From the NCBI RefSeq assembly GCF_030297135.1, contig NZ_AP028066.1, positions 62,001 through 126,000 of the forward strand: a stretch of DNA of 64,000 nucleotides, in the 5' to 3' direction. This document shows, one piece after another, positions 1-7,620 of this stretch; position 1 is the first letter of the stretch; each line of letters begins with the position of its first letter. The stretch comes from Pseudoalteromonas apostichopi. Lineage in GTDB: Bacteria > Pseudomonadota > Gammaproteobacteria > Enterobacterales > Alteromonadaceae. The position numbers and the translations under genes are program-made. The notes under the pieces were generated by a model, which saw only the letters and a list, made by a program, of their open reading frames with translations, ran no database searches and was not told where the DNA came from.

Positions 1-205
1 TATGCTGTTTAAAATCAGCTGTTTTAGCTGTCTCTAATAATTCAATAAATTCATCAATAGCTGTATTAAAGGTGGCAAGATCATTAGCACGTACAGAGTT
101 TTTATAAGCAAGTCCCATATTTTTCATATTGGCCTCAAGATCTATACTGGTAGCCGAACCAACACTCGAATAAAACAACAATAAGCTAACGATAAAAATT
201 TTCAT
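1..205 (-). CDS. Cytochrome b562 family protein, 3' part cut by the window edge
   Basis: Reading leftward from the ATG at 203-205 gives an open frame of 68 codons that runs off position 1. It begins with a Sec signal peptide (MKIFIVSLLLFYSSVGSA) and continues with DLEANMKNMGLAYKNS, then a second amphipathic helix (AIDEFIELLETAK). This matches the first two helices of periplasmic cytochrome b562, a four-helix haem protein, where the Met in the DLExNM segment is an axial haem ligand. The second ligand, a C-terminal His, would lie outside the window. Members of the family are periplasmic and of uncertain physiological role. The call rests on the first half only. Confidence 0.7.
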   Translation of the reverse strand, partial: MKIFIVSLLLFYSSVGSATSIDLEANMKNMGLAYKNSVRANDLATFNTAIDEFIELLETAKTADFKQH

Positions 206-448
206 AACACTCTCATATATATAACTATTGCAGCATTATAAACCGAAACTCAGGCACAGCCTAATTCTGACATTTAGATTAAGTTCATAACACATCACCT
301 TTATACAAATAAACGCATCAATAATCCCGCCATAATTATAGAAACAAAAACAATCCAACATTAAGTTTTGAAATAAAAAACAAACCCTCCATATAAGTGA
401 CTGAAAAAGAAGAGTTAAACTAAATACATTTTGCTACGTATTTTTTAT

Positions 449-510
449 TTGAAATAAACAGGGACAATGATAGAGTAACAACCGTTAACATGTTGGAAAC
501 AACATTTAAC
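449..510 (+). promoter_or_regulatory. Possible promoter and operator-like inverted repeat of the TonB receptor gene
   Basis: The 348 bp between the cytochrome gene and the receptor is AT-rich and holds no gene that I can see. A weak sigma70-like pair is TTGAAA at 449-454 and TAGAGT at 471-476 (16-bp spacer). Just downstream lies an inverted repeat, ATGTTG (490-495), GAAA, CAACAT (500-505), flanked by GTTAA/TTAAC-like sequence. It could be an operator or a leader hairpin. No regulator is identified and the promoter match is modest. Confidence 0.3.
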
Positions 511-553
511 AAAACCCTTCCAGGGAAAGAACAATAAAATAACAGGTGAAACA

Positions 554-3400
554 ATGATAAAAAATAATTATTTAGGTGCCAGCATCAAGCTCGCTCTTTG
601 CTCATCGGCGCTTGCCATTTCTAGCCAATCGATGGCTGCTGAAGATCAAGGTGCTAAATCAATCGACCGAATCGAAGTAACAGGTTCTCGTATTTTACGC
701 GAAGGTGCTATAGCTCCAGCTCCAGTAACGGTTATCAGTGGTGATGACTTAGTTAATACCGGCGCTGTTAATATCGGTGAGGCACTAAATAAATTACCAG
801 CTCTTGGTAATACTTTTTCCCTTTCAAACTCAGGTCGCTTTATCGGTACTGCAGGCCTAAACATTCTTGATTTACGCAACATGGGTACTGACCGTACGCT
901 AGTACTCGTCAATGGTAAACGCCATGTATCTAGCTCTGCGGGCTCTCAATCAGTTGATACCAATACAATTCCTAGTGTATGGGTAGAGCGTGTTGAGATC
1001 ATCACAGGTGGTGCATCTGCAGTATATGGTGCCGACGCTGTAACAGGCGTAGTTAACTTTATTCTGAAAAAGAACATTGAAGGCTTTAGTGCAAGTGTAA
1101 CTCGCGGTGAGTCTGACCTTAGCGATTACAATAACGAAAAAGCGACATTCTCATATGGCACAAACTTCGATAATGACCGTGGTAATGTAGCCTTTGCTGT
1201 TGAGTATTCAGCACAAGATACGCTCAATGCGCTTGATCACCCATGGACTGACGGCTCTTATCGTAGCATGCGTAACACTGCGCAAACTGAAGAAAACAAA
1301 GACGATCCAAATTTCCCTGATTTTATCTACACACCAAATGCCGGCTACTATGCAATCAATAATGCAGGTGTTTTCGCGTTAAGTAATGGCTATGTGAACT
1401 CATTCAACCCAGATGGCACTTATCGCGAACTCAATATTGGCGACCAAGTCGACGGCTTATCTTGTGCTAATTGTGATTCGTTTAACCTTGCACAATTCAA
1501 TGAGATTCAACCTGAATTTGAACGTTACAACGTAAACTTTAAAGTTAACTATGACGTTGCTGAAGATATGAATGCTTACTTTGAAGCAAAATACGTTAAC
1601 AGCGAAGGCCAAAGCATAGGTCAGCCAGCATTCTTCTTCTTTAATCCAAATAACAGCATTAAGATTGACAACCCTTATCTTGACTCTAGTGTTAAAAATC
1701 TAATGGAACAAGAAGGTGTTAGCTCTATTATGGTTAACCGTATGATGACTGATTTAGGTCGTCGTATAGAAAACAACACACGTGAAACAACCCGTTTTGT
1801 TACAGGCTTAAAAGGCACTGTATTTACAGATTGGGAATTAGATGCATCGGTTGTTTACGGTCAAACAGATCTAGAGCGCGTTAATGGCGCAAATATGATC
1901 ATGGCGAACTATTACAATGCCCTGGATGCTATTGATGATGGTTCAGGCAACATTGTTTGTCGTAGTGAAGAAGCACGTGCTGATGGCTGTGTACCAGTAA
2001 ATATCATGGGCTTTGGTGCACCTAGCCAAGAAGCAATTGACTATATCAATACCGTATCAACAGGTACGTCAACAATCACCCAAACTGTTGTAACAGCATC
2101 ACTTGCAAACTCTGCAATTTATGAATTACCAGCTGGCTATGTTGGTTTTGCTGCCGGTGTTGAATACCGTAAAGAAGAAAGTGAAACTGAAGAGCCAGAC
2201 AACGCAGTAGGTACGTTCTTTAACGCGCTGGGTGAAGACAAAGGTGAGTTTGACGTAAATGAAATTTACTTCGAAGCATCAATCCCACTTCTTGCCGACT
2301 TACCTCTTGTACAAGACTTAGTCCTAGATACAGCGGTACGTTACGCTGACTACAGCACAATTGGCGATGCAACAAGCTGGAAAGTGGGCTTAGATTGGAC
2401 TGTTAACGACCAATTACGTGTTCGTGCAACACAATCTGAAGCTCTTCGTGCACCAAACATTGGCGAAATCTTCGGTGCACCTAGCCAAACCTTCTACAGT
2501 GTTGACGATCCTTGTTTAGCTGATAACTTAAATGATTTACAAAATTCAGAAGTACGCCGCGCGAACTGTGCAGCCCTTGGTGTGCCTGCAGATTTTGAAT
2601 CAGATTACGATGCACAAACCCTTGAAGGTTTAGTAAGTGGTAACCGAGATGTGAAAGGTGAAGAGTCAACTAGTACGACTATTGGTTTAGTTTACCAACC
2701 TTCATTCCTAGAAAACTCAGTTGTTACAATCGACTATTGGAAAATTGAACTTGAAGACGCAATCTCAACAATTGCATCTCAAGAAATTCTTGATCGCTGT
2801 GTTGACGCTGAAGGCGGTATCAATAACCAATACTGTAATTTAATTACACGTGATAGCGCATCAAGTGAAATTACATTGATTCAAAACTCGGTATTAAACG
2901 TTTCTGGTCAAGAAGCATCGGGTGTTGACTTTGAGTTAGGTTATGACTTTGATGCATTAGAAGGTAACTTCTCTACACGTTTAATTGGTACGTACTTAAT
3001 TGAACGTAAAGACTATCCTTTCCAAGATCAACCTGAAGATTATATCGAATATGCAGGTACAACTGGCGAAGCGAAGTGGCAGGCAAACCTTTCAATCTCA
3101 TATAAGCGTGATGGTTTCTTCACTACGCTTGATACTCGTTATATTGATGAGGTAAGCCTTTATACAGACCAAGATCTAGAAGATAACCCGAATCCAAATA
3201 GCTTAACTAAATTTGGTACCTATGTTATCTCTGATGCAACAGTTGGGTATAACTTCGAAAACGGTTTTGGCGTTAAGCTAGGAGTTGATAACATCTTTAA
3301 CCGCAAACTTCCATTCGGTACGATAGGTACTGGCTCAGGAAGTGCGAGTTATGACAACATTGGCCGCTTCGGCTACTTAAGACTTTCTTACGACTTCTAA
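554..3400 (+). CDS. TonB-dependent outer-membrane receptor, 948 aa
   Basis: This is a ligand-gated outer-membrane transporter powered by TonB. A signal peptide (about residues 1-28, ending SQSMA) precedes a plug domain whose motifs are clear: RIEVTGSRI, APAPVTVISGDDL, LRNMGTDRTLVLVNGKRH and YGADAVTGVVNFILKK. The rest is a long beta-barrel ending in YLRLSYDF with the C-terminal Phe expected for outer-membrane assembly. Paired Cys residues occur in several predicted extracellular loops. The plug style belongs to the large receptor group common in Alteromonadales and Caulobacter that often imports carbohydrates or peptides, but the substrate cannot be read from the sequence. RBS AGGTGA precedes the ATG. 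It is monocistronic, with a strong terminator after it. Confidence 0.93.
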   Translation: MIKNNYLGASIKLALCSSALAISSQSMAAEDQGAKSIDRIEVTGSRILREGAIAPAPVTVISGDDLVNTGAVNIGEALNKLPALGNTFSLSNSGRFIGTAGLNILDLRNMGTDRTLVLVNGKRHVSSSAGSQSVDTNTIPSVWVERVEIITGGASAVYGADAVTGVVNFILKKNIEGFSASVTRGESDLSDYNNEKATFSYGTNFDNDRGNVAFAVEYSAQDTLNALDHPWTDGSYRSMRNTAQTEENKDDPNFPDFIYTPNAGYYAINNAGVFALSNGYVNSFNPDGTYRELNIGDQVDGLSCANCDSFNLAQFNEIQPEFERYNVNFKVNYDVAEDMNAYFEAKYVNSEGQSIGQPAFFFFNPNNSIKIDNPYLDSSVKNLMEQEGVSSIMVNRMMTDLGRRIENNTRETTRFVTGLKGTVFTDWELDASVVYGQTDLERVNGANMIMANYYNALDAIDDGSGNIVCRSEEARADGCVPVNIMGFGAPSQEAIDYINTVSTGTSTITQTVVTASLANSAIYELPAGYVGFAAGVEYRKEESETEEPDNAVGTFFNALGEDKGEFDVNEIYFEASIPLLADLPLVQDLVLDTAVRYADYSTIGDATSWKVGLDWTVNDQLRVRATQSEALRAPNIGEIFGAPSQTFYSVDDPCLADNLNDLQNSEVRRANCAALGVPADFESDYDAQTLEGLVSGNRDVKGEESTSTTIGLVYQPSFLENSVVTIDYWKIELEDAISTIASQEILDRCVDAEGGINNQYCNLITRDSASSEITLIQNSVLNVSGQEASGVDFELGYDFDALEGNFSTRLIGTYLIERKDYPFQDQPEDYIEYAGTTGEAKWQANLSISYKRDGFFTTLDTRYIDEVSLYTDQDLEDNPNPNSLTKFGTYVISDATVGYNFENGFGVKLGVDNIFNRKLPFGTIGTGSGSASYDNIGRFGYLRLSYDF

Positions 3401-3422
3401 TCGTAAAAAATTTGATTCTCTT

Positions 3423-3450
3423 AGGGCTGCACTTTTATGCAGCCCTTTTT
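3423..3450 (+). terminator. Rho-independent terminator of the TonB receptor gene
   Basis: AGGGCTGC (3423-3430) pairs with GCAGCCCT (3439-3446) across an 8-nt loop and is followed by a run of T. It lies about 20 bp after the receptor stop codon. Confidence 0.85.
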
Positions 3451-3551
3451 CATTTAAGAAGTCAAAAACGATCTTATTCCAATCCATTACTTAAAACCTA
3501 TCAATTCAAGTTATATACTAGGGCAAATCAGTCAATTAACTTAACTTACCC

Positions 3552-4595
3552 ATGCTAAAAACGGTATTTTTCACTATCTGCCTATTTTGCTTACCGAGTG
3601 TATTTGCCAAGCAAAGTGTTATTTTTATAAATCCTGGCCATGCCGATACTAATGTCACGGGCCCGTTTTGGTTTGAAGTGTCGCAGATGATGCGTGACGC
3701 TGCCAAAGACTTTGATCTCGATTTAACCATCCATTATGCCAACCGAAATCATATTGAAATGAAGTCATTAGTGGCTAAAGCGATTAAAGCAAAGCCAGAT
3801 ATGCTGATTTTAGTTGATGAGAAAAGCGTGCTAACCCAACATCTTTTGAGCATAGAACACACTTCTACGCCGATCTACTTTTTACTTAACCGCCCATCTG
3901 AAAAAGAACTAAAAAGATTGATTGATCATGGTATTAATATCACAGGTAGCGTGGTACCCGATAATAAACAAGCGGGGCAACTTCTTGCCAATAAGCTGAT
4001 TGAAAATAGTCAACAAGCTGCTAGTGTTTTTGCGATTAATGGCGATTACACGACTCATGCAGCACTTGATAGGGAGCAAGGTTTAAAACAAAGTGTATTA
4101 ACGCATGATAATACACACATCACGGCGAAAACAGTTGCCAACTGGTCAGCAACACAAGCGTATCGTCATAGCCTTGGCTTTTTTAGCCATCAACCAACCA
4201 TTAATATTGTTTGGGCAGCCAACGATGCTATGGCCTTAGGAGCGATTGCTGCGCTTGATGAATTAAACAAACGCAAAGAAGTATTAGTTGGTGCAATTAA
4301 CTGGCCGCTTCGAGCTGTAGCAGAAAAAATAGACGTCACTATCGGTGGTCATGTTACGCTGGGGGCTTTAGCAGTGGTGAATATCCATGACTTACTGAAT
4401 AAACACTCCTCTGGACCTATTCATCAAAAAGTGGCCATTTTCAGTCAACATAACGAACAAACGCTTAAACTCGTTGAACAAATTCACAGTGATAACTTGG
4501 CAATTAACTTTCGCGTTTTCAGTAAAGCACATATAACACCTCTTCCTTTTAGTGTTGAATCTCTTCTCTTAGAGGCAACAAAAAGCGCACTGTAA
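3552..4595 (+). CDS. Orphan periplasmic substrate-binding protein (Peripla_BP_4 / sugar-binding type)
   Basis: A 347-aa protein with a Sec signal peptide (about 1-19, ending SVFA). Its fold pattern is that of type I periplasmic binding proteins: an opening beta strand SVIFINPGHAD, repeated alpha/beta units (KPDMLILVDE, GINITGSVVPDNKQAGQLLA, ASVFAINGD) and a late IVWAANDAMALGAIAALDE segment typical of ribose/LuxP/TorT-like proteins. No ABC permease or ATPase is nearby, so it may serve a sensor kinase, a chemoreceptor or a distant transporter. It follows the TonB receptor in the same direction but has its own upstream region after a terminator. The ligand is unknown. Confidence 0.8.
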   Translation: MLKTVFFTICLFCLPSVFAKQSVIFINPGHADTNVTGPFWFEVSQMMRDAAKDFDLDLTIHYANRNHIEMKSLVAKAIKAKPDMLILVDEKSVLTQHLLSIEHTSTPIYFLLNRPSEKELKRLIDHGINITGSVVPDNKQAGQLLANKLIENSQQAASVFAINGDYTTHAALDREQGLKQSVLTHDNTHITAKTVANWSATQAYRHSLGFFSHQPTINIVWAANDAMALGAIAALDELNKRKEVLVGAINWPLRAVAEKIDVTIGGHVTLGALAVVNIHDLLNKHSSGPIHQKVAIFSQHNEQTLKLVEQIHSDNLAINFRVFSKAHITPLPFSVESLLLEATKSAL

Positions 4596-4611
4596 AGGGC
4601 ATTTACAGTGC
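4579..4611 (-). terminator. Terminator hairpin between convergent transcription units
   Basis: A perfect 10-bp stem, GCACTGTAAA (4587-4596) with TTTACAGTGC (4602-4611), overlaps the stop codon of the plus-strand binding-protein gene. On the minus strand it is followed by TTTTT (4580-4584 complement), so it best serves as the end of the glucosylglycerate operon. It may also act on the plus strand. Confidence 0.75.
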
Positions 4612-4617
4612 CTGCCT

Positions 4618-6387
4618 TCATTTATTGCTGAGCCATACAGCTTGGTATGGGGTTAGCGACATGGTTTTTGTCTGCTCGGTAATTTGCTCACCGCTGATTA
4701 AATCACGCCACTGCTCAGTACCAATCAAATTTAAGTCGGCAAGAGTAAGAGTTTGCGTCTCGTCACTAATGTTATAAACACAAAACATACTTTGCGAACG
4801 GTTGATACTTTGTCGCCAAAAACCAAATAACCCCTCGCTTAAATGTAATGTATATTGCGTTGCATTAGGGTGAAAAGCGCTTTGTGCCTTACGAATAGCC
4901 ATTAGGTTTTTCATCGCTTTAAACACAGTACGATGATGAGCATTTTCGTTACTCAACTTGGCAAGTAAATCTGACTCTTGCCAGCGGTGACGGTTAATCG
5001 CTCGGTTATGTTGGCTGTTTTCAAAGCGTTCATAATCATTGGTAGTACCGAGTAAGCTATGAATATACAAACCTGGAATACCTTCAAGTGCAAACATAAT
5101 GGCATGCGCACATAAAAAGCGTGCAACCCCCCATTTATCTGGGCCTTTATGGGTACCTTGCAGCGCATCAAACAATGCGATGTTTAACTCATAAGGGGTG
5201 TTGGTGCCATCTGGTGCGGTACGTAATGATACTTTACCGCCATATTTAGCCGTGGTACTGACCATTTCGGCAATTTCACTTTGCTCCAATAACCCTTCGA
5301 CAGGCCTTAAACCTATACCATCATGTGATGCTATAAAGTTAAAGTATGCAGTCCCTTCTTGAGGGGGTGGCATGCTCATCATCCAGTGCTTTAATGCGGT
5401 GCTATCGCCACTCAGTAAGGTATGTAATAGCAAAGGCGGTAATGAGAAATTGTAAATACAATGTGCTTCGTTGGCATTACCAAAATAAGAGAGGTTTTCG
5501 CGGTTTGGAATATTGGTTTCAGTGATAATAATCACGTTAGGCTCAAAATGCTCTATCAGGGTGCGAAGTAATCTGATCACTTCGTGAGTTTCTGGTAGGT
5601 TAATGCAGCGGGTATTCAGCTTTTTCCATAAAAATGCCACCGCATCGAGGCGGAAAATTCGTACACCATTATCTAAATAATGACGAATAATGCTGACAAA
5701 CTCATTGAGCACATCTGGGTTGGCAAAATCAAAGTCGACTTGATCGTGGCTAAACGTACACCATACATGTCGCAAACCGTTTTTTGTTTCAACCGCTTGT
5801 AAAAGAGGCGATGTTCGCGGGCGAACAACTTGAACAAGATCGTCACTCGGGCTTGCTGTTTTAAAATAACTCTTACCAGGCTCTTTGCCTTGAATAAAGT
5901 TTTCAAACCAAACACTTCTGCTAGAGCAATGATTGATCACTAAATCAGCCATCAACCTGACATCCTTCGAAATATCGCGGATATGCTGCCAACTGCCTAA
6001 CGCTTCATTCACTTGCACATAGTTCATTACCGCGAAGCCTTCATCTGAACTATACGGGTAAAATGGCAAAATGTGTAATGCATTAAGTTCAGGCAAGCAT
6101 TGGTTTTTTACAAAGCGATGTAAGGTATGCAAAGGCGGCTCTTCAGGCTTAGCAACCGCTTCATCCGTGTTAGCATGGCGAATAATCGAATCACCATAGG
6201 CGATTAAAATCATATCTTGCTCATCCCAACGGTTTTTATGCGGCGTTGGGTCACGGACAGGATCATCACCTAACATGGTATCGATTAATCTGTCTGCGAG
6301 TTGTTCAAGCGTTGTTGATAGTTCAACCTCGCCGTAGATGCAGGTTAAATGCTGAATAACCCTTTGTTGGAGTAGCTCTAAAGTCAC
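4618..6387 (-). CDS. GH13_18 sucrose-phosphorylase-like enzyme, probable glucosylglycerate phosphorylase
   Basis: A 589-aa TIM-barrel glycosidase of the sucrose phosphorylase subfamily. The three catalytic acids are visible: nucleophile Asp248 in FRLDAVAF, acid/base Glu290 in IIITETNIPN, and transition-state Asp356 in FIASHDGIG. MADLVINHCS is the usual GH13 region I. The subfamily contains sucrose phosphorylases, sucrose 6'-phosphate phosphorylases and glucosylglycerate phosphorylases, which use phosphate to release glucose 1-phosphate. Its place as last gene of an operon with a GpgS-like synthase and a glycerate kinase/phosphatase makes glucosylglycerate the most likely substrate (inference). 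Translation starts at a GTG with GGAAGG 4 nt upstream, 12 bp after the preceding gene. Family confidence is high, substrate moderate. Confidence 0.85.
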   Translation of the reverse strand: MTLELLQQRVIQHLTCIYGEVELSTTLEQLADRLIDTMLGDDPVRDPTPHKNRWDEQDMILIAYGDSIIRHANTDEAVAKPEEPPLHTLHRFVKNQCLPELNALHILPFYPYSSDEGFAVMNYVQVNEALGSWQHIRDISKDVRLMADLVINHCSSRSVWFENFIQGKEPGKSYFKTASPSDDLVQVVRPRTSPLLQAVETKNGLRHVWCTFSHDQVDFDFANPDVLNEFVSIIRHYLDNGVRIFRLDAVAFLWKKLNTRCINLPETHEVIRLLRTLIEHFEPNVIIITETNIPNRENLSYFGNANEAHCIYNFSLPPLLLHTLLSGDSTALKHWMMSMPPPQEGTAYFNFIASHDGIGLRPVEGLLEQSEIAEMVSTTAKYGGKVSLRTAPDGTNTPYELNIALFDALQGTHKGPDKWGVARFLCAHAIMFALEGIPGLYIHSLLGTTNDYERFENSQHNRAINRHRWQESDLLAKLSNENAHHRTVFKAMKNLMAIRKAQSAFHPNATQYTLHLSEGLFGFWRQSINRSQSMFCVYNISDETQTLTLADLNLIGTEQWRDLISGEQITEQTKTMSLTPYQAVWLSNK

Positions 6388-6399
6388 GTGCCTTCCCCG

Positions 6400-7620
6400 T
6401 TAAATATATTCTTTGTTATCAAGCTCTACGGCTTCTTCTAAGCGAGCAAATACATCTGGCATTGCCGAGGCTACTCTGTTCCAACTCGGCACAAATGGTG
6501 CTTCCATTGGGTTTTCTAGAAAATGCTGACCCGCATTCATAATATTTTGTGCAAACATTTCAACGGCTTTCTCTTCTTGGTGAATATCCAATGTTAAACC
6601 ATTCATAAGCGCATCATTGTGATATGTTTCAATAAAGTCGAGGGCGATACGATAATACGTTGCTTTTAATGAACGAATTGTTTCGCTCGTAAAAGTAACC
6701 CCTTGAGTAGCCAGCTTTCTGAATAGAGCTTTAGTTATATCAATCGACATTTTCGACAAGCCCGCAGCTTGATTGCCTAGTGATAAGTCTTGATGTTTAT
6801 GGTCATAGTTATCAGCAATATCAACCTGACATAAACGATTATGCGAGTAATTGCGATACATCTCTGATAACACGCCAATTTCTAAGCCCCAGTCACTTGG
6901 AATACGGATATCGTTGAGTACATCGCGACGGAATGAAAACTCTCCAGCTAATGGATATCGAAACGAATCCATATACTCTAGATAATCACTACTGCCCAAG
7001 ATCGTTTTAAATGAACGCAGTAATGGCGTAACTAATAAACGAGATACACGGCCATTGATTTTGCCTTCTGCAGTGCGAGGGTAAAACCCTTTACAAAACT
7101 CATAGTTAAAACGAGGATGAGCAACAGGGTAAATCAAGCGAGCTAAAAGTGCTCTATCGTATGTCAATATATCACAGTCATGTAATGCAATTGATTCCAC
7201 TTTTGAGGTGGCGAGTTTATAACCCATGCAATACCAAACATTACGGCCTTTACCTAATTCTCGTGGCGCAACACCTAACTTTTGAAGTTCTTTATCAAGG
7301 GCTTGTAGACGCGGGCCATCATTCCAAAGTACCTTATGGTGTTGATCAAGCTCTGCAAAAAACTGCAGTGCATGGCGATATTGGCTTTCGTCGGCGCGAT
7401 CAAGGCCAATGGTTATTTGCGATAAGTAAGGCACATGTTTCAGCTCAGCAATAATATTTTGCAAAGCTGGCCCTTCTAACTCACTGTAAAGCGAGGGTAA
7501 TATAAGGCCCATTGGGCGTTGTTTAGAAAAGCCCAACAACTCTTTTTCTAGTTCTTCTACTGGGCGATCAGCAATATTGTGTAGCGTAGTGATAATGCCA
7601 TTTTGATAGAAATCAGCCAT
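6400..7620 (-). CDS. gpgS: Glucosyl-3-phosphoglycerate synthase (GT81-like, GpgS)
   Basis: A cytosolic GT-A glycosyltransferase that would transfer glucose from an NDP-glucose to 3-phosphoglycerate. Visible features are LILPSLYSELEG at the N-terminus of the nucleotide-binding domain, GKGRN (123-127), a metal-binding HDCDI motif (147-151), the acceptor-side LAGEFSFRRD and DWGLEIGVLSE. I place the start at the ATG at 7620, not at an upstream in-frame codon at 7644, because AGGAG lies 7 nt before it. This gives 406 aa and an 8-nt overlap with the stop region of the preceding gene, which suggests translational coupling. Mannosylglycerate-type synthases are a less likely alternative. The neighbours on both sides fit glucosylglycerate metabolism. 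Confidence 0.85.
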   Translation of the reverse strand: MADFYQNGIITTLHNIADRPVEELEKELLGFSKQRPMGLILPSLYSELEGPALQNIIAELKHVPYLSQITIGLDRADESQYRHALQFFAELDQHHKVLWNDGPRLQALDKELQKLGVAPRELGKGRNVWYCMGYKLATSKVESIALHDCDILTYDRALLARLIYPVAHPRFNYEFCKGFYPRTAEGKINGRVSRLLVTPLLRSFKTILGSSDYLEYMDSFRYPLAGEFSFRRDVLNDIRIPSDWGLEIGVLSEMYRNYSHNRLCQVDIADNYDHKHQDLSLGNQAAGLSKMSIDITKALFRKLATQGVTFTSETIRSLKATYYRIALDFIETYHNDALMNGLTLDIHQEEKAVEMFAQNIMNAGQHFLENPMEAPFVPSWNRVASAMPDVFARLEEAVELDNKEYI

